Shown: positions 7,018 through 14,322, counted from the first letter of the stretch. The stretch: 17,349 bases of DNA from an uncultured Prevotella sp. (GCA_900550365.1 URRR01000044.1:1-17349), one strand, 5' to 3'. Numbers and translations: made by a program. Notes: generated by a model not told the origin, from the sequence alone.

Positions 7018-7296
7018 CTAAAATATCGTTAGGCACCCAAAGGCAGCTATTGCAAATATCACCGGAATTTGCGTGTCGTATATTTTCTTGCGGTAGAGCA
7101 TGTCGTCGACGAAATAAAAGGCCAAGAGCGCAAACCTCAAAAGGTGCTTCAATGCGTCTTTCACCTCGTCGCCGGCATCGCCTCCTTTGGCGAACGCCAC
7201 GATGCAGAACACCAATTCGGCTATCGCCGTGAGGGCAAACAACACCTTGATAAACATACATCCTATAATGGGACGTGACTTTCTTAGCGTTTCCAT
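7018..7296 (-). CDS. Small hypothetical membrane protein
   Basis: I do not recognise this family. From the ATG at 7296 it encodes 92 residues; an in-frame ATG at 7326 would add 10 residues, and I prefer the internal start because METLRKSRP gives a typical positively charged entry to the first membrane helix. Predicted helices are at about 10-35 (IIGCMFIKVLFALTAIAELVF), a weaker amphipathic or membrane segment at about 49-64 (LKHLLRFALLAFYF), and 76-92 at the very C-terminus. An acidic GGDAGDEVKD loop lies between the first two. It is 111 bases downstream of the minus-strand receptor gene and could be on its transcript. The frame is open through membrane-like residues with Bacteroidales-like codon use, so it is probably real. 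Confidence 0.65.
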   Translation of the reverse strand: METLRKSRPIIGCMFIKVLFALTAIAELVFCIVAFAKGGDAGDEVKDALKHLLRFALLAFYFVDDMLYRKKIYDTQIPVIFAIAAFGCLTIF

Positions 7297-7353
7297 ATTG
7301 TTTTTACCAGTACATGCAACATGCAACTTCCGCAGCTAAAGCGGCAAGTCCTA

Positions 7354-7370
7354 CGCCCGCGCAGCGGGCG
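7354..7370. repeat. GC-rich 7-bp hairpin between two minus-strand genes
   Basis: CGCCCGC (7354-7360) and GCGGGCG (7364-7370) form a tight stem with a 3-base loop, 38 bases after the end of the minus-strand receptor gene. It could pause or end transcription from that gene, but no U-run follows on the minus strand. Low-complexity aactcctt/aactactt words lie between it and the stop codon. Confidence 0.45.
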
Positions 7371-7407
7371 ATAACTCCTTTTTAACTCCTTCTAACTACT
7401 TAAAAGA

Positions 7408-9897
7408 TTACTCCATTCCTTCCATTCCGCCGCCTTCGCCGCCCATGTTGGCGCTGTTGTTAACCTTCTTTTTGGGCGCTTTGGCCTTCATGTTGCCGAA
7501 GCTGTAGGTCAGGGTGAAGTTCATCATGCGGCCGCTTCCCCAGTTAGTCTGGTGGCGGGTGAACGTCTCTGAGCTTGTGAAATTCTCAAACTTACGCGTG
7601 TTAAGCAGGTCACGGCAGTTGATGGCGAGCGTTAGCTTGCGGTCGAGGAACGTCTTGCGGATACCTAAGTTCATGGTGAAGTTACCCTTGCGGTAGCCCT
7701 GCGTGATGACCTGACGTGAGCGGTAGCGGCCCGTAAGCTGCACTGATATGTCGTAAGGCAGCATGAGCGAGGCCTGCATGCGGGCGTTCCACGTGAAGTT
7801 ATTGCTGCCCTCTCCGTAAATGGTCTGCCCGTCAATGTCGTATGAAAAGCCGTTCAGCTTGTAGTAATAAGCGTTAGCCGTGGTTGTGAGCGACAGTATC
7901 TTGCATATCTGGTTCTTAAGAACAAGCTCGACACCGGTGCTCAGACTCTTGGCAACGTTCATGTAAGTCTGGTACATCATGTTGTCCGTGCTGCTCTGGT
8001 AGCTGATGCGCTGTATCACGTCTGACGTGGGACGATAGTACGCGCTGAGCAGAAGTGAGTGCTCGGGCCACGTCTTCAGATAGTTAAGAGAGAACGAGTT
8101 GCTGTACTCCGGGGTAAGTTCGGGGTTACCGAACGACGTCATCGACGCGTCACGAGTGTTGCGGAAGCTGTTAAGCTGGCCTCCCCACGGACGGCGCAGA
8201 CGGCGTGTATAGTTGAGCTGAAGCTGCTGGGTCTCGGTCAACTGGTAAGAAAGGAACACGCTGGGGAACAGCTGGAAGAAGTCGTTCTTGAACGGTTTGT
8301 CACGCTTTGAGGGGTCATGCTCCTGCTCATAGTCGTAACTCTCGGTGTTCACCTTCCAGTATTCGCCGCGCAGACCGGCCATTACGCCCAGTTTGCCGAG
8401 CTTGAATGAAGCCGTTGCATACAGCGCGTGAAGGTCCATGTTGTAGATAAAGCGGTTGTAATACTCCTTGTCCTCAGTCTGGTTAGTTCCCTCCCAAGAC
8501 GTCTCGTCGATATAACTTTCCTGCGGAGAGTTCTCCCGGCTGAAGTTACCCTGGTATCCGGCCTGGAGCGTTATGTTGTCGGTTATCGGGTTCTCATAGT
8601 CAAGTTTCACCTCCCATGAGCGGTTACGCATGTACATCGGGCGGTTCTGGTAAGAGTATTCCGTGGGCAGCGGCTCGTCAATATACGTGGTGCTGTCCTG
8701 ATAGATGTTGCCCTGGTCCATGTGCCAGTTATTGAAATCCACCGTAAAGTCAAGGTAATGGCGGTCAGTGAAGTTGTGGCGGTAGTTAAACTCGCCGTAG
8801 AACATGCGCATGTCGTTGCCTCCTGACGAGCGGCGCAGCATGATATAGCTGTCAGTCGGGGCGCCGATGGTACCGTAGTGGTAAGGCGTTGTGCCGCCGT
8901 TATGGTGCGAGCCTATCATTGTCATGCCGCTCAGTGAGAAGGCGTCTTTGTCTGTCGCGTTATAAGTAAGGCCCGCGCGGGCGAAGAGGTTGTTGCCCAT
9001 ACGGTCGTTCTCGGTCTCGTATGACTGGTACTGATTTGTGTTAAGATACTCCTGATAGCTGCGTGAGCCGCCGTCGTTAGAGCGGTGGCGGTAGCCGATG
9101 TTAAGGTAACCTTCCCACCGTCCGATGTTAAAGTTGATGTTTCCGCTGGCGTTCGCGCTGCCGTTAGTGTTGCCGCCGCCCTGCACCGAGCCGTAATATC
9201 CGGCCGTGCGGTTCTTCTTCAGCACGATGTTTATTATGCCGGCGCTGCCCTCGGCGCTGAATTTTGCCGACGGGTTGTCAATCACTTCTATTCTGTCAAT
9301 GCTCTCGGCGGGCAACTGTTGCAGTATTTCCGCGCGGTTGTCACTGGTCAGTCCGCTGGCCTTTCCGTTTATCCATACCTCCACGCTGGTGTTTCCGCGC
9401 AGTGATATGTTGCCGTCAGTGTCGACTTCTACTGACGGAATGTTCTCCAGCACGTCACTGGCCGCTCCGCCGGCGTTGCTTATGTCCTGGGTCACGTCAT
9501 ACGACTTGCGGTCAACCTCCAGTCTCATGGCCGGGCGTTGGGCCGTCACCGTGACCTCCTCGAGCGTCTGGCTGTCTTCCGTTATGCCAATTGTCTTGAA
9601 ATTGGCGTGCCTGTGTTGCTCCTCTACGGTGAAGCTCTTGCTTACGTCGGTGAAGCCGATACACGACACCTTAACCGTGTAAGAGCCGTAAGGCAGGCCT
9701 GATATGCTGAACAGACCCTTCTCGTCAGAGATGGCACCTTTGACGAATTTCTGGGTCGCACTGTTATAAACGGCAATGTTGACGTAGGGCATTGACTCGC
9801 CCGTTGCCGTGTCAACGATTTTACCCCTTACGCTTCCCTGTGCGTAACAGAGAGCCGTGCTCAATGTGAGCAGGATGAAAATGATAAGTTTCTTCAT
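7408..9897 (-). CDS. TonB-dependent receptor-like outer-membrane beta-barrel protein
   Basis: An 829-residue protein with a signal peptide (MKKLIIFILLTLSTALCYA, cut before Q), a CarboxypepD_reg-like domain at about 23-105 (GSVRGKIVDTATGESMPYVNIAV), a plug domain at about 110-230 (EEVTVTAQRP, DVLENIPSVEVDTDGNISLRG, GSAGIINIVLKKN) and a long beta-barrel to about residue 800 ending MNFTLTYSFG. This layout fits the OMP_b-brl_3 branch of SusC-like receptors, common in Bacteroidetes, usually without a SusD partner, with substrate unknown. No SusD-like gene is adjacent. After the barrel is an unusual 29-residue tail, first Lys-rich and then Gly/Met/Glu-rich. It is divergent from the tRNA gene, and a small membrane protein follows it. 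No convincing promoter box was found in 9898-9985. Confidence 0.88.
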   Translation of the reverse strand: MKKLIIFILLTLSTALCYAQGSVRGKIVDTATGESMPYVNIAVYNSATQKFVKGAISDEKGLFSISGLPYGSYTVKVSCIGFTDVSKSFTVEEQHRHANFKTIGITEDSQTLEEVTVTAQRPAMRLEVDRKSYDVTQDISNAGGAASDVLENIPSVEVDTDGNISLRGNTSVEVWINGKASGLTSDNRAEILQQLPAESIDRIEVIDNPSAKFSAEGSAGIINIVLKKNRTAGYYGSVQGGGNTNGSANASGNINFNIGRWEGYLNIGYRHRSNDGGSRSYQEYLNTNQYQSYETENDRMGNNLFARAGLTYNATDKDAFSLSGMTMIGSHHNGGTTPYHYGTIGAPTDSYIMLRRSSGGNDMRMFYGEFNYRHNFTDRHYLDFTVDFNNWHMDQGNIYQDSTTYIDEPLPTEYSYQNRPMYMRNRSWEVKLDYENPITDNITLQAGYQGNFSRENSPQESYIDETSWEGTNQTEDKEYYNRFIYNMDLHALYATASFKLGKLGVMAGLRGEYWKVNTESYDYEQEHDPSKRDKPFKNDFFQLFPSVFLSYQLTETQQLQLNYTRRLRRPWGGQLNSFRNTRDASMTSFGNPELTPEYSNSFSLNYLKTWPEHSLLLSAYYRPTSDVIQRISYQSSTDNMMYQTYMNVAKSLSTGVELVLKNQICKILSLTTTANAYYYKLNGFSYDIDGQTIYGEGSNNFTWNARMQASLMLPYDISVQLTGRYRSRQVITQGYRKGNFTMNLGIRKTFLDRKLTLAINCRDLLNTRKFENFTSSETFTRHQTNWGSGRMMNFTLTYSFGNMKAKAPKKKVNNSANMGGEGGGMEGME

Positions 9898-9961
9898 GAC
9901 ACTTATTCAGATTAAAACTATCGCAAAAAGTTTAATCGTTTATATGTTTTTTCACAAATTA

Positions 9962-9993
9962 TTTGGATTTACGCTATAAACTGACTAACTTTG
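9962..9993 (+). promoter_or_regulatory. Promoter of tRNA-Arg
   Basis: TTTG at 9962-9965, 20 bases, then TAACTTTG at 9986-9993 is an exact match to the Bacteroidetes -33/-7 consensus. The -7 box ends 11 bases before the first base of the tRNA, which leaves only a very short leader. Confidence 0.85.
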
Positions 9994-10004
9994 CACTCGC
10001 TTTT

Positions 10005-10076
10005 GGTCTCATAGTTCAATGGATAGAACAAGTCTCTCCTAAAGATTAGATCCGAGTTCGATTCTCGGTGAGACCA
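10005..10076 (+). tRNA. tRNA-Arg, anticodon CCU (reads AGG)
   Basis: A full cloverleaf can be drawn: acceptor stem GGTCTCA/TGAGACC, D stem GTTC/GAAC, anticodon stem AGTCT/AGATT (one G-U pair) with loop CTCCTAA, a 4-base variable loop, and T stem CCGAG/CTCGG around TTCGATT. The anticodon CCT is at 10038-10040. The discriminator is A at 10076, and the CCA tail is not encoded. There is no intron or break. Confidence 0.96.
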
Positions 10077-10080
10077 CTTG

Positions 10081-10125
10081 AAAGGTCGCCCGATGGCTGC
10101 ATGCAGTCCGCAGGGCGGCCTTTTT
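10081..10125 (+). terminator. Rho-independent terminator of tRNA-Arg
   Basis: AAAGGTCGCCC at 10081-10091 pairs with GGGCGGCCTTT from 10113 (one G-U pair), and T5 ends at 10125. The loop contains the palindrome CTGCATGCAG. It starts five bases after the tRNA. Confidence 0.88.
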
Positions 10126-10431
10126 CGTGTAAATAGCTGTGATTCAATAAGTTAAGCATTGGTTTGTTATACTTCAGTTATGTGTCAGATGCCCCGTCAG
10201 GGTATGATATTCAGGCGTTGTTTCGCAGCCGATACCGCCTTGCTTGTTGCCTGTTTTTACTCACTTTTATCACTTTTTTAGCAAAACTTCTACAAATATT
10301 CTACAAAAAAAACTTGTCCCATTATAAACTGTCGTTATGGTTTACCAACGTGAAAAAGGATGAGATATACATTATAAAGATTGTTTGTGGAGGATTGTTG
10401 ACAGATGATGAAGTACAGTTTTGTCCTGTAT
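10126..10431. other. AT-rich spacer, no gene recognised
   Basis: This 306-base spacer between the tRNA terminator and the end of the antitoxin gene is clearly richer in A and T than the flanking genes. An open frame at 10164-10475 on the plus strand gives a protein I do not recognise and runs into the antitoxin gene on the other strand, so I do not call it. A short word, TTCTACAAA, occurs twice in 10287-10309. The position just after a tRNA gene would suit a scar of past integration, but I find no second copy of the tRNA 3' end. Confidence 0.5.
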
Positions 10432-10752
10432 TTACCAAAGAGACACTTTTCCTGCTATTCCCAAGTCAAGCGTAGCCGTAGGTATTCCTAGGGCTTTGAA
10501 TACCTTGGCCATGGTAGAGAGAGTGATTGAACTCTTGCCGTTCTCCAGCTTGCATATCTGTGAGCGTTTCACTCCGATGCGCTCGCCCAATTCTTCTTGT
10601 GTGAGGTTTTGCTTAAGGCGCGCATTCTTTATGGCCTCGCCAACCAGGAATGAGTTCATTTCTGCTTCATAGTTGTCCCTTTCAGGTGAACCTTTCGGTC
10701 CTAATACTCTGTCGAGCATTTCTTCATGAGTATATAATTTCATCTTTGCCAT
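10432..10752 (-). CDS. higA: XRE-family HigA-type antitoxin
   Basis: A 106-residue protein with a classic helix-turn-helix of the Cro/XRE type at about residues 44-98 (LKQNLTQEELGERIGVKRSQICKLENG, then LSTMAKVFKALGI). The N-terminal 40 residues (THEEMLDRVLGPKGSPERDNYEAEM) are charged and match the usual leader of antitoxins in this family. It should neutralise the toxin encoded just upstream and repress the pair's promoter. The stop of the toxin gene and this start are 6 bases apart, so the genes are co-transcribed and probably translationally coupled. The start at 10752 gives MAKMKLY; the internal ATG at 10743 is an alternative. The toxin-first order is the mark of HigBA-type systems. Confidence 0.88.
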   Translation of the reverse strand: MAKMKLYTHEEMLDRVLGPKGSPERDNYEAEMNSFLVGEAIKNARLKQNLTQEELGERIGVKRSQICKLENGKSSITLSTMAKVFKALGIPTATLDLGIAGKVSLW

Positions 10753-10758
10753 AATACA

Positions 10759-11100
10759 TTATTCTTTGTCATTAAAGTATTTATTTCTCATTGCTTCTGC
10801 CTTTTCAATCTCTTTTTTAGGTGTCTTTTGTGATTTCTTTACGATCCCATGCGTAGCCACAACCAATGTTTCATTATCAGTATCCCAAAAAGAGAACAGC
10901 CGATACGCCATGCCATTATACAACGTTCTGAACTCCCAAATGTCTGAATTTCCCAGTTTTTTGAATGTTTCTTTATCAATGCAATACATACTTTTGCCTA
11001 TGTTATAAGTCATTTTGGCCTTGGCTTTCGGCGGCATTGCTTCAAGAAAGTTTATCGCTTCCTCTAAATATACAACCTTGAATTTACGTTGTTCTACCAT
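10759..11100 (-). CDS. higB: HigB-type toxin (RelE/ParE superfamily, Gp49-like)
   Basis: A 113-residue protein with the pattern of Gp49-like/HigB toxins: an N-terminal strand-helix unit (FKVVYLEEAINFLEAMPPKAKAKMTYNI), the core IWEFRTLYNGMAYRLFSFW, and the C-terminal VVATHGIVKKSQKTPKKEIEKAEAM. Family members are mRNA interferases that cut mRNA at the ribosome. Basic and aromatic residues of the usual active region (EFR, YR, HG..KK..KTP) are present, so it looks intact. It is the first gene of a two-gene unit with a near-perfect promoter. Codon use is AT-richer than in the neighbouring operons, which, with the adjacent tRNA, suggests acquisition by transfer (inference). Confidence 0.9.
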   Translation of the reverse strand: MVEQRKFKVVYLEEAINFLEAMPPKAKAKMTYNIGKSMYCIDKETFKKLGNSDIWEFRTLYNGMAYRLFSFWDTDNETLVVATHGIVKKSQKTPKKEIEKAEAMRNKYFNDKE

Positions 11101-11116
11101 AAGGTATTTTTATTTG

Positions 11117-11148
11117 CAAAGGTAATGATTTGTTTCCAAATAAGCAAA
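11117..11148 (-). promoter_or_regulatory. Promoter of the toxin-antitoxin pair
   Basis: Read on the minus strand, TTTG (11148-11145), 20 bases, then TACCTTTG (11124-11117) is an exact consensus match. The box is 16 bases from the toxin ATG at 11100, so the transcript would have almost no leader. Confidence 0.85.
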
Positions 11149-11364
11149 CACATATAAATGTTTAACGTTTAGATAAACGCCGAAAGATATATTAGCACTC
11201 ATTTTTCAGGTTTACCTTTTATTCTAATTTAACATTCATGTCCGTTAGCATGCTCTCCCGTTAACACTTGAAAATCGGCAAACCAGCAGCGGCGGAGCCG
11301 TTTTCAGTCTCTTGCGATGCCGTTTACGGCCTTCGGCTGTGCTGAAGACGGTCTTCGGCAAGGT

Positions 11365-11430
11365 CAAAGGCCGTCTTTTGCATCCTCAAAGGCCGTCTCT
11401 TGTATTTCCGTTTGCCGTCTTTCGGGCAGT
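11365..11430. repeat. Three degenerate 22-base tandem repeats
   Basis: Units at 11365-11386, 11387-11408 and 11409-11430 share a GCCGTCT core at the same offset; the first two also share CAAAGGCCGTCT and differ at only a few bases, and the third is more diverged. The core word is the same as in the stem of the dispersed element at 17171-17207. Further GCCG..ACGG words lie just upstream at 11328-11360. Confidence 0.7.
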
Positions 11431-11464
11431 CGTTTTGCGCTGTTTCAGCCTGTTTTGGCCGCAA

Positions 11465-11499
11465 TTTACCGTATATTAAGCGTATAAATATACGGTAAA
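11465..11499. repeat. Perfect 11-bp inverted repeat
   Basis: TTTACCGTATA (11465-11475) and TATACGGTAAA (11489-11499) flank a 13-base loop. It is AT-rich with no T-run beyond it. It could be an operator or a transcript structure. It is about 280 bases before the receptor start codon. Confidence 0.65.
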
Positions 11500-11543
11500 A
11501 TCTCTAACACGCTGATACATTGAACCTTACGTTGAGGCCTCTG

Positions 11544-11593
11544 TTTTCGCTTATTTGCGTGCCGCTGACCGTTTGCCGGCAAATAAGCGAAAA
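11544..11593. repeat. Perfect 15-bp inverted repeat
   Basis: TTTTCGCTTATTTGC (11544-11558) and GCAAATAAGCGAAAA (11579-11593) flank a 20-base GC-rich loop. The A4/T4 ends resemble a bidirectional terminator and would isolate the receptor operon from upstream transcription. Confidence 0.7.
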
Positions 11594-11677
11594 ACTGAAG
11601 CATGGCTTTAACGCTTTTAACATACGTAAACAATATGCCGTTCTGCAGCCTGTCATTGCCGGATGCAGTGTCGGCCG

Positions 11678-11721
11678 ATACCTACTTTTGTGATTGTTAA
11701 AATACCTACAAATTGCGATTG
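11678..11721 (+). promoter_or_regulatory. Direct repeat near the xusA-like promoter, possible regulator site
   Basis: ATACCTAC occurs at 11678-11685 and 11702-11709, 24 bases apart, and each copy is followed, after a few bases, by TGATTG or CGATTG. This gives two half-sites of about 20 bases on the same face of the helix to within a few bases. The second copy ends at the -33 region of the promoter at 11719-11749, where an activator would sit. The first copy also contains TACTTTTG (11683-11690), a perfect -7 box, so a second promoter is possible. Confidence 0.45.
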
Positions 11722-11749
11722 CGGGTTTCCCGGCCGGTGGTTATCTTTG
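11719..11749 (+). promoter_or_regulatory. Promoter of the xus-like operon
   Basis: TTG at 11719-11721, 20 bases, then TATCTTTG at 11742-11749 fits the Bacteroidetes promoter pattern. It lies 33 bases before the receptor ATG at 11783. No clear Fur-box palindrome was found overlapping it. Confidence 0.7.
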
Positions 11750-11782
11750 CAGCGGTAAATCAAATAGGTAAAAATATTATCC

Positions 11783-14176
11783 ATGTTTAAGGTAAAAGGA
11801 TTAAAAGCAACGCTATTGTTAACGCTGTTAATGGTTTCATTGTCACTTTGCGCGCAGAGTAACGGCGAGGGAATAATCTCAGGCCGCATAATCTCAGGCG
11901 ACAAGTCGGCCGTAAGTTATGCCACGGTGAAGCTCAAGGGCACGGGCTATGGCAGTGCCACCAACGACGAGGGGCTGTATCATGTCAAGGCTCCGGCCGG
12001 CAAATACACTCTTGTTGTAAGTGCCGTGGGGTATGAGACGGTGGAGAAAGACGTTACCCTTCACGCCGGCGAACGTATCAAGATGAACGTGAGGATACAA
12101 GAGGAGGCCATACAGTTAGGCGAGGTCTCGGTTGTGTCTGCCGGCGTAAGCCGTGTCAAGAACTCGGCTTACAACGCTGTGGCCATTGACACCCGCGACA
12201 TGCTTAACACTACGAAGAGCCTCAGCGAGGCGCTCGCCAAGGCTCCCGGACTGAAGCTGCGCGAGAGCGGCGGAGTAGGGTCGGACATGAACCTGATGCT
12301 CGACGGCTTCAGCGGCAAGCACGTGAAGGTGTTTATCGACGGCGTGCCGCAGGAGGGCGTGGGCAGCTCGTTCGGGCTTAACAACATACCCGTGAACTTC
12401 GCTGACCGCATAGAAGTATATAAAGGTGTTGTCCCCGTGGGCTTCGGTACCGACGCTATCGGCGGCGTAATCAACATCGTCACCAACAAGAAACGCCGCA
12501 ACTGGTTCCTCGACGCGAGCTATTCTTACGGCTCGTTCAATACGCACAAGTCATACGTAAACTTCGGTCAGACCTTCAAGAACGGCTTTACTTACGAGAT
12601 AAACGCCTTCCAGAACTATTCTGACAACGACTATCACGTTGACGCTCCCGTGCTCGACTTCACCACGAACAGCCTCGACACCAAGACTCTGCATCACGTG
12701 AAGCGCTTTAACGACACATATCATAACGAGGCCGTCGTGGCCAAGGTGGGCATCGTCGGCAAGAAGTGGGCCGACCGGCTGATGCTCGGCTTCACCTATT
12801 CTCACATGTACAAGGACATACAGACTGGCGTAAGGCAGAAGACTGTGTTCGGTCAGAAGCACCGTTACGGCCACTCTCTCATGCCGTCTATTGAGTATTC
12901 AAAGCGCGACCTGTTCATAAAGGGGCTCAGCGTGGTGGCCACGGCCAACTACAACCGCAACTCAACGACCAACGTCGACACCGCTACCTATGAGTATAAC
13001 TGGCTCGGCGAGCGGCGCAAGAAGAGTTCGCCGGGCGAGCAGTCATATCAGTTCTTGCGCTCGATAAACAATAACTGGAGTGCCACCGCAACTGTAAACT
13101 ACCGCATTTCGCGCATGCACACCCTGACGTTCAACAACGTTTTCAACTCGTTCAGCCGTAAGAACACCTCTTTATTATATAATACAGAGACGACAGAGCC
13201 CATCGCCAAAGAGAGCCGCAAGGACATCGCGGGCCTTTCTTACCGCTTCATGCCGTCTGAAAAGTGGAACGTGTCAGTGTTCGGAAAGTACTATAACCTC
13301 TACGTCGCGGGGCCTGTGGCCGTCGACGAGAACGCGTCAGACTATGTAAGACGTTCACGCTCGCTCGACTCATGGGGCTACGGCGCTGCCGGAACTTACT
13401 ACATCCTGCCCGGCCTTCAGGCCAAGCTGTCTTACGAGAAGGCTTACCGCCTGCCCACGATAGAGGAGATGTTCGGCGACGAAGACCTTGAGACGGGCAG
13501 CGTGTTGCTGCGTCCTGAGAACAGCGACAACGTGAACGTGAACCTGAGTTACCAGAAGACGCTCGGCCTCCACTCGTTCTATCTTGAGGGAGGGTTTATC
13601 TATCGTGACACGAAGGACTACATCCAGCGCTCCATAGCCTCACTCAGCGGCAACCGTGAGGGCGCGTATTACGAGAACTACGGCAAGGTGAAGACCACCG
13701 GTTACAACTTCTCGGCGCGCTATAACTTCGGCCGCTGGCTCAGCATCGGCGGCAACTTCACCCGCATGGACGTGAAGGATAACGAGCGTATCATGGTAGG
13801 TTCTACGTCGGTTGCCAACCCCGTGTACGGCTCGCGCATGCCTAACGTGCCCTATCAGTTCGCCGACAGCGACGTCAACTTCTACTGGCACGGTCTCGGC
13901 GGAGAGTCAAACGTGCTCACGGTGACCTACGACAACCAGTATCTGCACAGCTTCTGCTATTACTCTGAGGGCGTGCAGGCCGTCAATCTGAGCGACTATA
14001 TGGTGCCGACGCAGTTCTCTCACAACCTTACTCTTACCTACAGCGTCAGCAACGGGCGGTATAACTTCTCGGTAGAGTGCCGCAACTTCACTGACGAGAA
14101 CCTCTATGACAACTTCAGTCTGCAGAAAGCCGGCCGCGCGTTTTACGCTAAAGTCAGGGTGAATCTGGGGAGATGA
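11783..14176 (+). CDS. xusA: XusA-like TonB-dependent siderophore receptor
   Basis: A 797-residue outer-membrane importer. Order of parts: signal peptide (1-25, ending SLSLCAQ), a CarboxypepD_reg-like domain at about 30-105 (GIISGRIISGDKSAVSYATVKLKGTGYGSATNDEGLY), a plug at about 115-235 (SLSEALAKAPGLKLRESGGVGS, VFIDGVPQEG, DRIEVYKGVVPVGFGTDAIGGVINIVTNK) and a 22-strand-type barrel with ENSDNVNVNLSYQ and ECRNFTDENLYDNF near the end. The plug motifs are those of siderophore-type receptors rather than SusC. The gene leads a unit with a DUF4374 lipoprotein and a PepSY protein, the set named XusABC in Bacteroides thetaiotaomicron, where it takes up siderophores made by enterobacteria. The assignment rests on domain order and context; the actual ligand (siderophore, heme or other) is not readable here. 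Confidence 0.87.
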   Translation: MFKVKGLKATLLLTLLMVSLSLCAQSNGEGIISGRIISGDKSAVSYATVKLKGTGYGSATNDEGLYHVKAPAGKYTLVVSAVGYETVEKDVTLHAGERIKMNVRIQEEAIQLGEVSVVSAGVSRVKNSAYNAVAIDTRDMLNTTKSLSEALAKAPGLKLRESGGVGSDMNLMLDGFSGKHVKVFIDGVPQEGVGSSFGLNNIPVNFADRIEVYKGVVPVGFGTDAIGGVINIVTNKKRRNWFLDASYSYGSFNTHKSYVNFGQTFKNGFTYEINAFQNYSDNDYHVDAPVLDFTTNSLDTKTLHHVKRFNDTYHNEAVVAKVGIVGKKWADRLMLGFTYSHMYKDIQTGVRQKTVFGQKHRYGHSLMPSIEYSKRDLFIKGLSVVATANYNRNSTTNVDTATYEYNWLGERRKKSSPGEQSYQFLRSINNNWSATATVNYRISRMHTLTFNNVFNSFSRKNTSLLYNTETTEPIAKESRKDIAGLSYRFMPSEKWNVSVFGKYYNLYVAGPVAVDENASDYVRRSRSLDSWGYGAAGTYYILPGLQAKLSYEKAYRLPTIEEMFGDEDLETGSVLLRPENSDNVNVNLSYQKTLGLHSFYLEGGFIYRDTKDYIQRSIASLSGNREGAYYENYGKVKTTGYNFSARYNFGRWLSIGGNFTRMDVKDNERIMVGSTSVANPVYGSRMPNVPYQFADSDVNFYWHGLGGESNVLTVTYDNQYLHSFCYYSEGVQAVNLSDYMVPTQFSHNLTLTYSVSNGRYNFSVECRNFTDENLYDNFSLQKAGRAFYAKVRVNLGR

Positions 14177-14186
14177 TTTCTTAAGA

Positions 14187-14260
14187 AGTAAAGTAGTAAG
14201 GAGTAAAGTAGTTATGGAGTTAAGACAAATGCTACGTTGGCTATTGGCCCATTTGTCTTA
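14187..14260. repeat. Spacer repeat and hairpin between xusA-like and xusB-like genes
   Basis: Two direct repeats of AGTAAAGTAGT (units at 14187-14201 and 14202-14217) are followed by a perfect 11-bp stem, TAAGACAAATG (14221-14231) with CATTTGTCTTA (14250-14260), loop 18 bases. Beyond it, CCTATAAG-like words run to about 14290. No T-run follows, so full termination is unlikely. It could protect the 3' end of the xusA part of the mRNA or attenuate read-through. Confidence 0.65.
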
Positions 14261-14322
14261 TCAGTCCTATAAGCCTTATAAATCCTATTAAAAATAATCA
14301 CCAATTATTAAATAAAAGCAAA

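Larger units (their letters stand above)
11149..11677. other. Long non-coding spacer upstream of the xus-like operon
   Basis: No gene can be supported here on either strand. The stretch holds an AT-rich left part (to about 11260), a block of repeated GGCCGTCTTTT-like words (about 11300-11430), and two perfect hairpins (11465-11499 and 11544-11593). It separates the minus-strand toxin-antitoxin pair from the plus-strand receptor operon. Small RNA genes are possible but have no direct support. Confidence 0.5.

Noticed and set aside
9898..9985. Promoter for the minus-strand receptor
   Set aside because: The best candidate boxes have mismatches in TAnnTTTG and the wrong spacing, so I do not call one.
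10164..10475. Open frame of 103 codons on the plus strand after the tRNA
   Set aside because: It is AT-rich, has no recognisable domain and runs into the well-supported antitoxin gene on the opposite strand.
11365..11430. CRISPR array or attachment-site repeats
   Set aside because: The repeats are contiguous and degenerate, with no unique spacers and no cas or integrase gene.
11465..11593. Cobalamin or other known riboswitch upstream of the receptor
   Set aside because: The hairpins lie upstream of the best promoter and show no known riboswitch core motif.
11700..11782. Classical Fur box in the xus-like promoter
   Set aside because: I could not find the GATAAT-type hexamer array or a 19-bp palindrome here, so iron control by Fur cannot be claimed from the sequence.
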